Shown: positions 28,096-36,532, counted from the stretch's first letter. The stretch is 64,000 nt of DNA from Saccharospirillum salsuginis (GCF_014651855.1 NZ_BMXR01000001.1:124001-188000); one strand, 5' to 3'. Notes: a model not told the origin generated them from the letters alone. Numbers and translations: made by a program.

Positions 28096-28491
28096 ATGAA
28101 AATCGTACGAGTTCAGGACATCATCGGCACGGAACGCGAAGTGAGCGGTCCTGGATGGACCAGCCGACGGATGCTGCTGAAAAAAGATGGCATGGGGTTT
28201 TCTTTCCATGAAACCATCATTCCGGCGGGCGCGGAGCTCAACCTGTGGTACAAGCATCACCTTGAAGCTGTCTACTGTGTTGCTGGCAACGGCAGTATTT
28301 ACGACAAAACCACCGGTGAAACCCATGAAATCACCGATGGCACCTTGTATGCCTTGGACAAGAACGATCCGCACACATTGCGCGGCGGCACCGAAGACAT
28401 GCGCCTGATCTGTGCGTTCAACCCTCCGGTTACCGGTCGGGAAGTGCACGATGAAGACGGCGCCTACGTTCCGGATGCCGGTGACGACTGA
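28096..28491 (+). CDS. ectC: L-ectoine synthase (solitary EctC)
   Basis: 131 residues, the normal EctC length, in a cupin fold. Residues known to bind the catalytic metal in characterised EctC are conserved in position: Glu57 (HLEAVY), Tyr85 (TLYALD) and His93 (DPHTLRG). The C-terminal [15 protein letters not shown] block is diagnostic. EctC closes the ring of N-gamma-acetyl-diaminobutyrate to ectoine, a compatible solute. No ectA, ectB, ectD or ask_ect is nearby, so the substrate must come from elsewhere in the genome, from uptake, or be a different compound. Solitary ectC genes are known in other proteobacteria. Confidence 0.93.
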   Translation: MKIVRVQDIIGTEREVSGPGWTSRRMLLKKDGMGFSFHETIIPAGAELNLWYKHHLEAVYCVAGNGSIYDKTTGETHEITDGTLYALDKNDPHTLRGGTEDMRLICAFNPPVTGREVHDEDGAYVPDAGDD

Positions 28492-29029
28492 ACCTGACAC
28501 CTACTCCCCACGCTAACGTAGCTGGAAGACTGTGGCGACCCATCAATACGCTTGTTGACCAAAGGCCATGTGGTTGGTCCGCTGTGTAATCAAGCCCCTC
28601 GTCGTCGCCCACTTCCAGTCAACCAGCACTGTGGGGATTCCCCTTCAGGAACGGTTTTGATGGCCTCGAGTCGGATGTTCCATTCATCCGCCCTTCCCCT
28701 TTTGGTTGAGTCGCTCTCAATTCGTTCCTGAACCTCCCTTCTTATATCCAATGTCCCAGTACAACCGACTCACGTATCGGTCACAACGGTTCTGTGCCTG
28801 GCTGTCAGCGGCATTCCATTCAATTTGGTGGTTCTTACAAGTTGAACTATGCTCCCGGAAACACCCACCATAAGGAGACTTGCCGACCTGTAAACCACCC
28901 GATGCACTCTTGGGTGCGTCGTCATGAGTATTTCGTCGAGCACTTCCGGCACAGGATCTGCCTCGCTCGACGACCGTGCAACCTTCCAATCGCACTTAAA
29001 ACCAAAAAAGAAACAACAAGGAGAGATCC
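28492..29029. other. 538-bp stretch upstream of the CTQ oxidase operon with no recognised gene
   Basis: I see no coding frame, terminator or RNA that I can support. It should contain the promoter of the oxidase operon. AACAAGGAGAGATCC just before 29030 is the ribosome site of its first gene. Confidence 0.4.
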
Positions 29030-30106
29030 ATGACGGATAACTATCCGCGCTATACCCCGCATGTACTCGACCTGCCTGCGGACTATGGAGTACTTGAACA
29101 ACTGCAAGGAACCTGGGTCAATCACAACCCGGACAACACCACCCAGGGCTGGGGCATTCACACCACCTGCATGCCCTCTCCCGGTTCCAATTCCGAAACC
29201 ATTCCCGGCAAATTTCACTTTCTGTGTGAAAACTACACCGAAGAACTGACGTTCAACCTGGTTCCCGGCGGTGTGCGTAACCGCGGAGGCACCAACGAAC
29301 AGTTTTGCGGTGCGGTGGAGTACTCGCAGAAGATCAACGACCTGAAGGGCACCTTGCTGCACGCCGAGAACGGCATGTACCTGTGGCTCAACGATGTGTA
29401 CAACCACCCGGCCGATGATGAATCCATCATGACCGACATCGGTTTCCCGGAACTGTCCGCCGGCGATGGGTCCAACGGCCCGCAGTATGTTCCGGCCTAT
29501 CAGGTGTCCCGCAGTGGTACCATTCCGCACGGCAGTACCATCCTGCTGTTCGGCAAGAGTTCAGAGCCGCAACCCGGCGCGCCAATATTTCCGACCGGCG
29601 ACGCCACCTGGGACCCGGCGCACCTGGCCATCTCCCCCAGCATGGGAGGCGCCGGAGCCTCGCCATCGAACCCCATCAACCTGGACGAACCCGCCCCGGA
29701 CTGGGTACACGACAAAAGTCTGCCCGATCGGGACCCAAGCGGTAACCGCACCTACACCCAACGGATTCTGGCGCACGAGCTGTACCCCTATTCGGTCCGG
29801 CCGGATCTGAAACTGCGCGACGTTCTGAACAAGCAGACGGTCAAAAGCCATACCCTGCTCAACATGCAGACCCGCGAACCGGGCGGTGCCCAGGGCGGTG
29901 TGTTGAACACACCCTTTGTTCAGCGTTTTACGCCGATACGCGAAATGCAGTTCCGGCTCTGGATCGAGACCATCGAGGAAAACGGGAAAGAGGTTCTGCA
30001 ACTGCAGTATGAACAGATCCAGTTCTTCGAATTCCAGTTTGGTACCGATGGCGGCACCACACGCTGGCCTCATATTCAGGTGAACACGCTAAGGAAAAAA
30101 GCCTGA
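29030..30106 (+). CDS. Beta-barrel (lipocalin/nitrobindin-like) protein of the CTQ oxidase operon
   Basis: 358 residues without a signal peptide. The N-terminal LEQLQGTWVNHNPDNTTQGW and the following alternating strands (FHFLCENYTEELTFNLVPGG) suggest a fatty-acid-binding or nitrobindin-like beta barrel, but the heme-binding GxWxGxGxG motif of true nitrobindins is absent. The C-terminal half (MQFRLWIETIEENGKEVLQLQYEQIQ) is again strand-rich, so it may hold two related barrels. First gene of an operon with a VioB-like protein, LodA and LodB, which suggests a role in substrate delivery or oxidase maturation. Function not known. Confidence 0.72.
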   Translation: MTDNYPRYTPHVLDLPADYGVLEQLQGTWVNHNPDNTTQGWGIHTTCMPSPGSNSETIPGKFHFLCENYTEELTFNLVPGGVRNRGGTNEQFCGAVEYSQKINDLKGTLLHAENGMYLWLNDVYNHPADDESIMTDIGFPELSAGDGSNGPQYVPAYQVSRSGTIPHGSTILLFGKSSEPQPGAPIFPTGDATWDPAHLAISPSMGGAGASPSNPINLDEPAPDWVHDKSLPDRDPSGNRTYTQRILAHELYPYSVRPDLKLRDVLNKQTVKSHTLLNMQTREPGGAQGGVLNTPFVQRFTPIREMQFRLWIETIEENGKEVLQLQYEQIQFFEFQFGTDGGTTRWPHIQVNTLRKKA

Positions 30107-30175
30107 CTTTCCGAGCAATCATAGGTTGAGCGCCGTACCCGATCCCGGCGCTCGCCTCACAAGGAGATGGATACT

Positions 30176-31414
30176 ATGTCGACCACCGAAACGGTCGCGG
30201 CCCCCGCAGGGCTGTTCAGCCGTCTGCAAGCCGGCCCGACCCGAAAGGACCTTCAGGACGCCGCCCAACTGGCGCTGCAAGTGGAATTCACCACGGTCCC
30301 CACCTACCTCAGCGGCCTTTACTCCATTTCGGACACCGGCAGCTACGCCTACCAAACGCTGCGCAGTGTTGTGATGGAGGAAATGTTCCACGTCAATCAG
30401 GCGGCGAACATCATTGTCGCTCTGGGGGGCGTGCCCAAATTCACCGGCGATGCCGTACCGGTGTTTCCGGGTTATTTGCCCCAGGCCAACCCGGATACAA
30501 CGCCCTATCTGGGCCTCTATCGAGCCAGCCCGGACGTGTTCAGGAATGTCTATGAAGCCATCGAGACACCGGCGGCATTCGGAGCGCCGGCACAGGGTGA
30601 CAACTACGACAGCATCGCGCAGTTGTATTCGGCGTTGGTGAATGCTGTCGAGTCCTATGACGGAAACCCCTTCACCACCGACGGCCCCGGACGCCAGCGG
30701 ACCGACATTTATCTGGGCAAGTTCGGGGGCAACGTCGAGCCGGTCGTGGATATGGAAAGCTTCAAGCTGGCGGTGCAGGAAATTATTCAACAAGGGGAAG
30801 GCACGGTTCCGCCGCAGGCGCCGATGAACCCCCTCGAACAATACGGCAGTTACAATCACTACGGCCACCGTACCGATGGCACCTACGGCCCCATCATCGG
30901 TACGCCCTATGAACTGAGCCACTTCATGAAGTTTCGCAGTGTGGCCAACAGCCCGAAAGATTTTCCGGCCACCTATCCGGTGATCTCCAACCCCAATCAG
31001 GACGACTACACCAACCCGCAGGCCCAGCAACTGTCCTGGGTGTTTGATCTGTGTTACACCCTGATGCTGCACGCCTTCGAAAAGTCGTTCTCGGCCGATG
31101 CGCCCGACCCCTACTTCAACGTGGTGCTGAGCATCATGCATGGCGTGCTGCCTCACCTGGCCCGTTCGCTGATGCAAACACCGGCACTTCGAGACGGCGA
31201 CGGTTCGGTCGGCCCCAACGCTGCCCCCGGCTGGCGCAGTCTCGATGGCGGGTCGGTGAGTCCCGACACACTGGCTCGGGAGCTCGAACACATCCTCACC
31301 GGCTATACCGGTAGCCGCGCCGACACCACGGTTCGTTCACTGCTGCACGAGGCGCACAAGAACAGCGTCGAAGTGGCGACCCTGTCCGAACAACTGGGTT
31401 TGAACTCGCTCTAA
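30176..31414 (+). CDS. VioB-like ferritin-fold protein (iminophenyl-pyruvate dimer synthase domain)
   Basis: 412 residues, start at 30176 with AAGGAG nine bases upstream. Residues 25-80 (an LQDAAQLALQVEFTTVPTYL segment and an EEMFHVNQAANII segment) carry the ferritin-like metal signature, with Glu37 and an ExxH at Glu69/His72. Downstream VPVFPGYLPQANPDT and a later QEIIQQGEGT are also found in the VioB/RebD/StaD family. Those enzymes dimerise imines produced by an amino-acid oxidase, which makes its place beside a CTQ oxidase biochemically sensible. The much larger catalytic part of VioB is missing, so the activity here is unknown. Possibly a diiron or heme protein. Confidence 0.8.
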   Translation: MSTTETVAAPAGLFSRLQAGPTRKDLQDAAQLALQVEFTTVPTYLSGLYSISDTGSYAYQTLRSVVMEEMFHVNQAANIIVALGGVPKFTGDAVPVFPGYLPQANPDTTPYLGLYRASPDVFRNVYEAIETPAAFGAPAQGDNYDSIAQLYSALVNAVESYDGNPFTTDGPGRQRTDIYLGKFGGNVEPVVDMESFKLAVQEIIQQGEGTVPPQAPMNPLEQYGSYNHYGHRTDGTYGPIIGTPYELSHFMKFRSVANSPKDFPATYPVISNPNQDDYTNPQAQQLSWVFDLCYTLMLHAFEKSFSADAPDPYFNVVLSIMHGVLPHLARSLMQTPALRDGDGSVGPNAAPGWRSLDGGSVSPDTLARELEHILTGYTGSRADTTVRSLLHEAHKNSVEVATLSEQLGLNSL

Positions 31415-31431
31415 GACGAAGGGAATTCACC

Positions 31432-33240
31432 ATGTCTCACTATAAAGTTTTTCCGCCCATTGGCATTGCCCGTGTGGGCAACGCCCCCACGGATTTTTAC
31501 ATCGGTCCCGAAACCTATCGTGGACTGCCGACGACCGTGGAAGGAGCCACCATCACCGAAAAGGGCTTTCGGGACGCCCAGGGCCGACTCTGCCGACAGG
31601 CGGCTCGTTTTCGTATTTACGACGACGACAACAACGAAATCACGCTGAACACCGCCGGCGTGAAGTCCATCACCTGGACGGTCCACATGGCCAACAAAAA
31701 AGCCAGTTGGTACGAATTCGCCACCAACGAAGGCGAGCGGGGCTACAGCAGCACGCACCCGCTGCGCAACGCGAGCGTGAAAGGCGACGATCGCCGCAAA
31801 TTGATGATCGATCCCGGCCCCCGGACCATCACCGGAGCCGGGGCCGGCCCCGTCGCCATGGATCGGGAATCGGTCCCGAACGGCTACACCGGTGCGCATT
31901 TCCCGGAAGGCACGCTCTACCCGAACAAGGACAGCATCGACACCCTGGGTGAACTGCGTACCGACACCGACGGTCGCTTGCTGGTACTCGGCGGGCTGGG
32001 CGTTTCCGGTACGCGGGACCCGGCCGCCACCATCCAGCAATACGCCAATAACGACGGTTGGTGGGACGACACCGGCGACGGCCCGGTGCGCGCGCAGATC
32101 GAATGGGACAACGGTCAGGTCGACACCGTGGATGCCGCCTGGGTTTCCGTGGCACCGCCGTCGTACGCTCCGGAACTGGCCAACCTGGTGACCCTGTGGG
32201 ACACCATCTTCGACAGCGCCGTCCGGGCCGGTCATTACCCGTCCATCTGCGAAAACGGCTACTGGCACAGCGGGGCCCAGGGTTATCGGCCCAACTTCCA
32301 GACCGAGATCAAACCTCTGCTGGAACGCGCCGCGACCTACACCTGGGTGGCCGCCATTCCGCCCAAAGCCCACAGCTTCGATATGGACGGGCTGGGCACT
32401 GTGCCGGGTGGTAACGAAGACGGTTTTCTGGGTTTGCGCAACTGGATTCTCGACATCCTGCGGCCGCCCAACCAGGAAAACACCCTGATCTCGAAGCGGG
32501 GCTCCACGATGATGCCCTATCTGGCCGGGGACAACTGTCTGAAGGAAGGCACGCTGGTGTCCAACTATCTGCGCCTGACCGATACCCAGTACTTCTTCCT
32601 GCAGCAATGGGCCGCGGGCCACTTTGTGAACGAAACGCCGCAAACGCCCGCACCGCAAGCGCTGACCCGCAGCGTGCTGGACAACTGTGTGGGCGGCGCT
32701 TTTTCGCCCGGTATCGAACTTACCTGGATCTCGCGCGACCGCGCCATCTATCGGGATGACGATCCGCTGCGCATCAACGCCGCCGAACCCACCGAAGGTC
32801 CCCTGAACCTGGGTTTCACCCCCGAAGCCATGGAGCCCGGCGACCTGACGCGCTACATGGCCATTCCCTGGCAGGCGGACTTCAACGAGTGTTCGTCGCA
32901 ACCGATTGGTGACCGGGTGCTGTGGTGGTGGCCGGCGCAACGGCCGGAGTTTGTCTATCTGGAAAAGGAACCGCAGCCGGACAACGAAGCGTTCATGAAA
33001 CTGGCCGCCGGCACCGCGTCGGACCTGCCGACACCCAGTCAGCAAACCCCGAACCAGTATCCCTGGGTCGGCACCGGGTTCGACCAGACGCGGGATGACT
33101 TCATCTCCTTCGCGGACGACACCCAGATGGTGGAATACTGGTCCAAACTGGGGTTTGTCATGGGTAAGGAGATCGACGGCGAACAACGCTTTGTCGAAGT
33201 GGCCCGGACCCTGCCCAGGCCGTTCAACAGCGATGACTGA
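31432..33240 (+). CDS. LodA/GoxA-like CTQ-dependent amino-acid/amine oxidase
   Basis: 602 residues, shorter than LodA. It begins with the family hallmark FPPIGIARVGNAP. The cofactor-forming residues are present: Cys419 in DNCVGGAFSPGIEL, and a Trp in the WWWPAQRPEF block (Trp498-500), which become cross-linked as cysteine tryptophylquinone. Characterised relatives are the lysine epsilon-oxidase LodA and glycine oxidase GoxA, which release an aldehyde or ketoacid, ammonia and hydrogen peroxide, and act as antimicrobials or in biofilm dispersal. The substrate here cannot be read from sequence. GAAGGGA precedes the start. Overlaps the lodB-like gene by 8 bp. Confidence 0.92.
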   Translation: MSHYKVFPPIGIARVGNAPTDFYIGPETYRGLPTTVEGATITEKGFRDAQGRLCRQAARFRIYDDDNNEITLNTAGVKSITWTVHMANKKASWYEFATNEGERGYSSTHPLRNASVKGDDRRKLMIDPGPRTITGAGAGPVAMDRESVPNGYTGAHFPEGTLYPNKDSIDTLGELRTDTDGRLLVLGGLGVSGTRDPAATIQQYANNDGWWDDTGDGPVRAQIEWDNGQVDTVDAAWVSVAPPSYAPELANLVTLWDTIFDSAVRAGHYPSICENGYWHSGAQGYRPNFQTEIKPLLERAATYTWVAAIPPKAHSFDMDGLGTVPGGNEDGFLGLRNWILDILRPPNQENTLISKRGSTMMPYLAGDNCLKEGTLVSNYLRLTDTQYFFLQQWAAGHFVNETPQTPAPQALTRSVLDNCVGGAFSPGIELTWISRDRAIYRDDDPLRINAAEPTEGPLNLGFTPEAMEPGDLTRYMAIPWQADFNECSSQPIGDRVLWWWPAQRPEFVYLEKEPQPDNEAFMKLAAGTASDLPTPSQQTPNQYPWVGTGFDQTRDDFISFADDTQMVEYWSKLGFVMGKEIDGEQRFVEVARTLPRPFNSDD

Positions 33241-34339
33241 GTGTGACGTCGTGATTGTCGGAGCCGGCCCGGCCGGTTCCGCCACGGCCCTGGCCCTGCT
33301 CGGGGCCGGGGTCGACCGCATCGTGTTGATCGACAACCCCAAGCCCCGTCCTTTCAGCATTGGTGAATCCGCCGCACCCGATGTGGCGACCAAGCTGCGC
33401 TTGCTGGGCTGTTCGGACAACCTGGCCGACCTTGGCCACACACCCTATCAGGCCAATCTGTCGCGCTGGGGAGGCGAGCGTCGATACGACGATTTCCTGC
33501 ACCGCGCCACCGGACACGGCTGGCATCTGGATCGGGCCCGGTTCGATCGGGATCTGCGTGATCAGGCGGCCGATCGTGGCGCAACAACAATGCGGCCGGC
33601 CAAGTTGGAACACCTGACATTCGAAGCGGACCAGTGGCAATTGATGGTGCAACAAGAGCAGCGGACCCACAGAGTCCGCTGCCGCTACCTGGTGGACGCC
33701 AGCGGTCGCCACAGTGCCCTCGCCCGTCAGCTCGGCGCTGAACGCAAACGCATCGACACCCTGACAGCCCTGGCCTGGACGGTGCCCGATGGCACCGCAC
33801 TCAGCGGCCTGTCCATGGTGGAATCCTGTGCGGAAGGCTGGTGGTACGCGACCTGTTTGCCCAATGGCCAGGGGGTGGTTTCACTGATGTCGGACGCCGA
33901 TCTGATCCGCCAGCACAATCTGCGGGACTCCGAAACACTCAGGCATCTCTGGCGGCACAGCGTGGAACTGAAACGCTGGCTCCCTCCGAGTGATGCGGCC
34001 TCAATCGACCCTGTGGCTTTCGCCGCCCACAGCGGCTTCCTGACGCAACCGGTCGGCCCCGGCTGGATCGCGGTCGGCGATGCGATGGCGGCATTCGACC
34101 CACTTGCGTCCGCCGGTATCGCCAATGCGCTGGGGGACACTCTGGCCGCCAGACCGGCGATTCTGGGCTGGCTGGAACAGCACAGCCTTGCACCGGCCGA
34201 AGCCTATGCGGATCGGGCGAATTCGGGGATCGAACGCTTCCTCAGGGAATGGCTGCTACAGTACAGCCGGGAGACACAATGGCTGGATCAGCCGTTTTGG
34301 CAACGGCGTCGCAAGACTCACGAGAAGGCCTTTCGATGA
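33233..34339 (+). CDS. LodB-like flavoprotein (CTQ maturation enzyme)
   Basis: 368 residues. An FAD-binding GxGxxG is at VVIVGAGPAGSATALALL, the second dinucleotide motif (GWIAVGDAMAAFDPLASAGI) lies near residue 285, and the overall layout matches flavin-dependent tryptophan halogenase-like monooxygenases. LodB-type partners oxidise a Trp of the LodA-like protein to build the CTQ cofactor. Its start lies inside the end of the oxidase gene, and it ends in an ATGA overlap with the broken dehydrogenase gene, showing that all were one transcript. Confidence 0.9.
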   Translation: MTECDVVIVGAGPAGSATALALLGAGVDRIVLIDNPKPRPFSIGESAAPDVATKLRLLGCSDNLADLGHTPYQANLSRWGGERRYDDFLHRATGHGWHLDRARFDRDLRDQAADRGATTMRPAKLEHLTFEADQWQLMVQQEQRTHRVRCRYLVDASGRHSALARQLGAERKRIDTLTALAWTVPDGTALSGLSMVESCAEGWWYATCLPNGQGVVSLMSDADLIRQHNLRDSETLRHLWRHSVELKRWLPPSDAASIDPVAFAAHSGFLTQPVGPGWIAVGDAMAAFDPLASAGIANALGDTLAARPAILGWLEQHSLAPAEAYADRANSGIERFLREWLLQYSRETQWLDQPFWQRRRKTHEKAFR

Positions 34340-34413
34340 GCATCACACCCGATTTCAGCGATCAAGTGGTTGTCGTCATTGGCGGAAGCAGTGGCATCCG
34401 CCGAACAGTTCGC
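34336..34413 (+). pseudogene. Truncated short-chain dehydrogenase remnant
   Basis: The ATG overlaps the lodB-like stop. The first 21 codons read as a clean SDR start: MSITPDFSDQ, four Val, then IGGSSGI (the GxxxGxG Rossmann loop). The frame then breaks. In the +1 frame the next bases read AEQFA, the residues expected a few positions later in SDRs, so about 8-11 bases seem to be missing. After about 34413 similarity ends abruptly, next to the terminator of the CsrB-like RNA. The rest of a ~250-residue enzyme is absent. Read as the scar of a deletion or integration. Confidence 0.72.
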
Positions 34414-34420
34414 CACATAC

Positions 34421-34657
34421 GAAAAAGGGGCAGCCGTGGCTGCCCCTCTCTGAAAATCGGGTATCGTCCTGATCGCATCATCCTGATGCCGGTACGTCCT
34501 GTACCGCTGTAAAATACCTGTCCGGGTATCGGTTCCTCGCCGTCCTGCCTTCCGTGGTTGCCAGCGTCCGTGCTGCGTCGCTTTCGCGATGTCCTCGGCG
34601 CTTCCGCTGGCCTGCCTTCCTGGCGTCTGGGCTTTTCCGTCTGCGTTCATCGTGAAC
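34421..34657 (-). ncRNA. csrB: CsrB/RsmZ-family regulatory RNA (CsrA/RsmA sponge)
   Basis: On the - strand, about 237 nt contain 12 GGA motifs, seven of them AGGA. Several sit in the loops of perfect small hairpins: GGTAC-AGGAC-GTACC, GCATC-AGGAT-GATGC, ATACC-CGGAC-AGGTAT and ATC-AGGAC-GAT. That is the arrangement of CsrB-type RNAs, which titrate the translational repressor CsrA/RsmA. It ends in a GC-rich terminator hairpin with a U-run (34422-34446). The 5' end is inferred from a TATACT -10 box. A GacA box lies upstream. No open frame is plausible in this stretch. The gene is antisense to, and touches, the dehydrogenase scar. Confidence 0.9.
34422..34446 (-). terminator. Rho-independent terminator of the CsrB-like RNA
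   Basis: GGGGCAGCC (34427-34435 on +) pairs with GGCTGCCCC (34438-34446) with a 2-base loop. On the - strand it is followed by TTTTT. There is no U-run on the + strand, so it belongs to the RNA gene and not to the oxidase operon. Confidence 0.88.
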
Positions 34658-34664
34658 AGGGCAA

Positions 34665-34670
34665 AGTATA
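34665..34670 (-). promoter_or_regulatory. -10 element of the CsrB-like RNA promoter (TATACT)
   Basis: TATACT on the - strand sits seven bases before the inferred RNA start. The -35 region (CAAACA at 34688-34693) is poor, as expected for a promoter that needs the GacA activator. Confidence 0.6.
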
Positions 34671-34817
34671 GGGGATTGGAAGAGTCTTGTTTGGCTTAAA
34701 TCCAATCAAAGTGGCCGCTTCAGTCGCATCCGATGCAACAACACCGCATGATACGGGCCGCTCAGAGCCGTGTCGGTTTGTGACACCGTTCACTTATTGG
34801 TGCTGACTGACACGACG

Positions 34818-34835
34818 TGTAGGAAATGTCTTACA
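34818..34835 (-). promoter_or_regulatory. GacA upstream activating sequence
   Basis: TGTAGGAAATGTCTTACA matches the GacA/UvrY consensus TGTAAG-N6-CTTACA at 11 of 12 fixed positions. It is centred about 170 bp upstream of the inferred RNA start, like the distance of the rsmZ activating site, and lies in the gap between the RNA gene and the AEC transporter. Confidence 0.8.
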
Positions 34836-34921
34836 AGAGGCATGGGAGATTTGGAACACGCTGATCGCTATTCCGCCAACGCATCACCCTGGAGGTCCAA
34901 CCACTCGAATCGAGTGCTGTG

Positions 34922-35839
34922 TCAGCCCCCGACCACAACCATCATCCAAAGCGGCAGCACGGCAAAGGCGAGCAGGGTCTGGGCGGTAATCAGCGTGGCC
35001 ATCAGAGAAGCGTCGCCCCCCAACTGCCGGGCCAGAATGTAGGCCGACGACGCCGTGGGCAGGCACCCGATCAGCACCAGGATCTGTTGCTGCAGCGTCG
35101 ATAGCCCGACCATCACCGCAACCGCCCAGAGCGTGGCCGGCATCACCAGAAACTTCAGCGTACTGGACATCAGAACCGGTCCCCAGTCATGCCCCAGTGC
35201 TTTGACATTCAGCGCCGACCCGACCGCCAACAAACCCAGGGGTAAGGCGGCTGACCCTAACAACTGCAGGGTTGGCGCGGACCATCCCGGTAATCCGATG
35301 AGCGTGGCGTTCAATAACAAGCCTATCGCACAGGCCAGAATCAACGGGTTGGTGATCAGCCCGATGAAAACGGCACGACCGTTCACTCCTTCCTCGCCAA
35401 CCCACCAGGCGAAGATCAGCACACAGCCCACATTGACCAGCGGAATCATGATCCCCAACGCCAGAGCCGCCTGGGCGACACCCGCCTCGCCGAAGAGTGC
35501 GGAAGCCACGGCCAGGCCGATGTAAGTGTTGAACCGAATCGCACCCTGATACAGCGACGTCATGCTGGCCCCGTTGAATCGCAGAAACCGGTAAAGCAAG
35601 GCCATCAGACCGGTCACCAGCAGCAAAGACACCATAACCACCGCCGATAGAGCCCCCAGTGAACCCAGGGAGAACTCCGCCAGCGCCAAACGATGAATCA
35701 GCAAAGCGGGAAACAACACGTAGTAGGTAAGACGCTCGATGCCCGGCCAATAATCCGTACCCGGAAGGTTGATCCGATTCAGGAAAGCACCGATCACGAT
35801 CAACAGAAAAACCGGACCCAGGGCATTGGCGATCATCAT
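34922..35839 (-). CDS. AEC family transporter (auxin efflux carrier-like)
   Basis: 305 residues. About ten hydrophobic segments in the 5+5 layout of the AEC family, starting ALGPVFLLIVIGAFLNRI, with PxLI-type residues in YVLFPALLIHRLA and the second-half repeat (GLLAVGSALNVKAL). Bacterial members export small organic acids or amino-acid derivatives. Start at 35839, though the ribosome site is weak. Stands alone downstream of a methyltransferase gene on the same strand. Confidence 0.85.
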   Translation of the reverse strand: MMIANALGPVFLLIVIGAFLNRINLPGTDYWPGIERLTYYVLFPALLIHRLALAEFSLGSLGALSAVVMVSLLLVTGLMALLYRFLRFNGASMTSLYQGAIRFNTYIGLAVASALFGEAGVAQAALALGIMIPLVNVGCVLIFAWWVGEEGVNGRAVFIGLITNPLILACAIGLLLNATLIGLPGWSAPTLQLLGSAALPLGLLAVGSALNVKALGHDWGPVLMSSTLKFLVMPATLWAVAVMVGLSTLQQQILVLIGCLPTASSAYILARQLGGDASLMATLITAQTLLAFAVLPLWMMVVVGG

Positions 35840-35896
35840 GACATCATCTTTTCTGAACGGGAGGGCGACGGCGCATTGTACCGTCGCGACCACCGA

Positions 35897-36448
35897 TCAA
35901 CCATGACCCAGACGGTATTGGTAGATGGGCGTGTTGTAGAGTTCGTTGACGCGTACGGTGCGCTCGGCCCGGGCACCGGGCATGGCGAAACCGACGCTGA
36001 ACAGCGTGCCGGCCCAACCCGCGGATGCGTCGAACCGCTCACATAAACGGGCCATCTGCGTCGGGTTCAGGTAGCAGACCAGAACCCGGGCATGGCGCAG
36101 GTCCGCTTTAAGGAAATCACCTCGGTGGAGTGTGAGGTTGTCCAGTCTCAGTACGGCTTTCAAGAGCCGACTGACCATCCAGGGCAGCCAGGACAGCTCG
36201 TAGCCCTCGACCCGGTGCCGGGGGAAACGTCGTGCCATGGCGATCACCAGGCTGCCCCAGCCGGAACCGAGGTCAACCAGGGTGACAGCGGGAGCTTCGG
36301 GCACGGTGTCCGACAGGCAGTCCAGCAGTGCTCGCCTGGACCGTCCTGAACTGGGCATGGGCGGGACGCTGGTGCGAAGCGTCGAGTAGAGTATGGACAT
36401 CAGCGCCAGCAGACACAGGCTGCCGACAATCACGGTCATCCAGGGCAT
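35897..36448 (-). CDS. Membrane-anchored class I SAM-dependent methyltransferase-like protein
   Basis: 183 residues. The N-terminal hydrophobic segment (WMTVIVGSLCLLALMSILY) is an anchor. The SAM-binding motif I is VTLVDLGSGWGSLVIAMA, with an acidic residue at the end of the next strand (VEGYELS) and VLVCYLNPTQM as motif IV. Substrate unknown; small members of this type are found near fatty-acid or membrane-protein genes. About 85 bp downstream of a lipoprotein gene on the same strand. Confidence 0.78.
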   Translation of the reverse strand: MPWMTVIVGSLCLLALMSILYSTLRTSVPPMPSSGRSRRALLDCLSDTVPEAPAVTLVDLGSGWGSLVIAMARRFPRHRVEGYELSWLPWMVSRLLKAVLRLDNLTLHRGDFLKADLRHARVLVCYLNPTQMARLCERFDASAGWAGTLFSVGFAMPGARAERTVRVNELYNTPIYQYRLGHG

Positions 36449-36532
36449 CGGGTCGGGAGTCGGTCGGGAAGTGAGGTCAGGTAACCGGAGCCCGCCACGA
36501 CGGCGGACTCGGGTGCTTCAAGTGCCGGTGAA

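Noticed and set aside
31411..33441. 676-residue open frame on the - strand opposite the LodA-like gene
   Set aside because: It is a mirror of a high-GC coding region, has no family features or ribosome site, and the + strand gene has diagnostic LodA motifs.
34249..34512. Small + strand frames through 34336-34512 as a real protein
   Set aside because: After the SDR-like start the sequence is the antisense of the CsrB-like RNA, so the downstream residues are not a conserved protein.
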